This document shows, piece by piece, positions 6,097 to 6,337 of a DNA stretch of 6,337 nt (position 1 is the stretch's first letter; the number at the start of each line of letters is the position of its first letter). Both the position numbers and the translations under genes were made by a program. The notes under the pieces are model-generated. The model made no database searches. It had not been told where the DNA came from and was given only the letters and a program-made list of their open reading frames with translations. Source of the stretch: RGIG8306 sp964426655 (GTDB lineage: Bacteria; Bacillota; Clostridia; Lachnospirales; Lachnospiraceae); the NCBI GenBank assembly GCA_964426655.1, contig CAYRQT010000071.1, forward strand, positions 1-6,337. The letters are read 5' to 3'.

Positions 6097-6187
6097 CGCG
6101 TCTGGCAGACAGGTATGAATGCGTAGCCTTCAGATTCCATAGCTTCAGCGTAAGCCCTCCGAATAAGTGAACCTATACGATGGCAGA
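6097..6187 (+). other. Leader of the Pro-Gly tRNA operon
   Basis: About 90 transcribed bases separate the predicted start from the first tRNA. I see no coding sequence and only short weak stems (GTCT/AGAC around 6100-6110, GCTT/AAGC near 6143-6156). The 8-mer TGGCAGAC occurs at 6103-6110 and again at 6181-6188, the last base being the first of tRNA-Pro. It is most likely a 5' leader removed by RNase P; no known riboswitch or T-box element is recognised. Confidence 0.5.
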
Positions 6188-6262
6188 CGGGGTGTGGCTC
6201 AGCTTGGCTAGAGCGCCTGGTTTGGGACCAGGAAGTCGCAGGTTCGAATCCTGTCACCCCGA
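6188..6262 (+). tRNA. tRNA-Pro(UGG)
   Basis: Acceptor 6188-6194 (CGGGGTG) pairs with 6255-6261 (CACCCCG), with discriminator A6262. CCA is not encoded. The anticodon stem CCTGG/CCAGG (6216-6220 / 6228-6232) encloses loop TTTGGGA with anticodon TGG at 6223-6225. The T arm has GGTTCGAATCC. It is the first tRNA after the consensus promoter. Confidence 0.97.
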
Positions 6263-6279
6263 CTAAACACATCGATCAT

Positions 6280-6337
6280 GCAGGTGTAGTTCAATGGTAG
6301 AACACTAGCCTTCCAAGCTAGATACGTGGGTTCGATT
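6280..6337 (+). tRNA. tRNA-Gly(UCC), cut by the window end
   Basis: The acceptor 5' strand GCAGGTG starts at 6280, 17 bases after tRNA-Pro. The D arm (TAGTTCAATGGTAGA) is typical of glycine tRNAs. The anticodon stem CTAGC/GCTAG (6305-6309 / 6317-6321) encloses loop CTTCCAA with anticodon TCC at 6312-6314. The window stops inside the T loop (GTGGGTTCGATT), so the 3' acceptor strand cannot be checked. Confidence 0.94.

Noticed and set aside
6097..6187. Possible T-box or riboswitch in the tRNA-operon leader
   Set aside because: No T-box sequence, terminator/antiterminator pair or known aptamer motif is visible, and a tRNA operon is not an expected T-box target.
5979..6272. Minus-strand open frame with GVTGFEPATSWSQTRRSSQ
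   Set aside because: This is the classic false protein from the antisense strand of tRNA-Pro; it also reads back across the consensus tRNA promoter.

Overview
The window looks like ordinary chromosome from a low-to-medium GC Firmicute, most likely a Clostridia/Lachnospiraceae-type organism. The basis is mixed-GC coding sequence with strong AGGAGG-type ribosome binding sites, a perfect sigma-A promoter, a mix of tRNA genes with and without an encoded CCA end, and Bacillus/Clostridium-type gene families. Genus cannot be settled from this sequence alone. I saw no transposase, integrase, phage gene, CRISPR array or toxin-antitoxin pair.

Layout. (1) 3-178: two tRNA genes, Leu(UAA) and Arg(ACG), followed by a strong intrinsic terminator at 181-221. 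(2) 239-1159 (+): a TIGR01212-family radical SAM protein related to Bacillus subtilis YtqA (MnmL). It starts only 17 bases after the terminator's T-tract and ends inside a second hairpin (1146-1171) that separates it from a convergent operon. (3) 3059-1182 (-): a three-gene operon of a YtrA-type GntR repressor, an ABC ATPase and an ABC-2-type permease. Its genes overlap by 8 and 7 bases. It has a near-consensus sigma-A promoter and a 20-base imperfect palindrome just downstream of the -10 box, so autorepression is likely. (4) 3241-6001 (+): a divergent group of four genes: a small HAAS/DUF1700-like membrane protein, an RlmL/YpsC-type THUMP-domain rRNA methyltransferase, the RdgB/HAM1 nucleotide-pool housekeeping phosphatase, and a YsnB/YfcE-type metallophosphoesterase. 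The last three overlap by 1 and 4 bases (GTG start in the last), so they are probably translationally coupled. (5) 6062-6337: a perfect TTGACA-N17-TATAAT promoter with an A-rich upstream stretch, a leader of about 90 bases, tRNA-Pro(UGG), and a tRNA-Gly(UCC) cut off by the window end.

How the genes fit together. Much of the content concerns RNA: four tRNA genes, a probable tRNA wobble-modification enzyme and an rRNA methyltransferase. RdgB removes non-canonical purine nucleotides, and its pairing with the YsnB-type phosphoesterase is familiar from B. subtilis (ysnA-ysnB). The GntR-ABC operon resembles the small-molecule or antibiotic-responsive exporter operons of Firmicutes; its substrate cannot be read from sequence. 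The most notable regulatory point is that the radical SAM gene has no visible promoter of its own between the tRNA terminator and its ribosome binding site, so it may be expressed by read-through from the tRNA operon. I found no convincing undescribed system.
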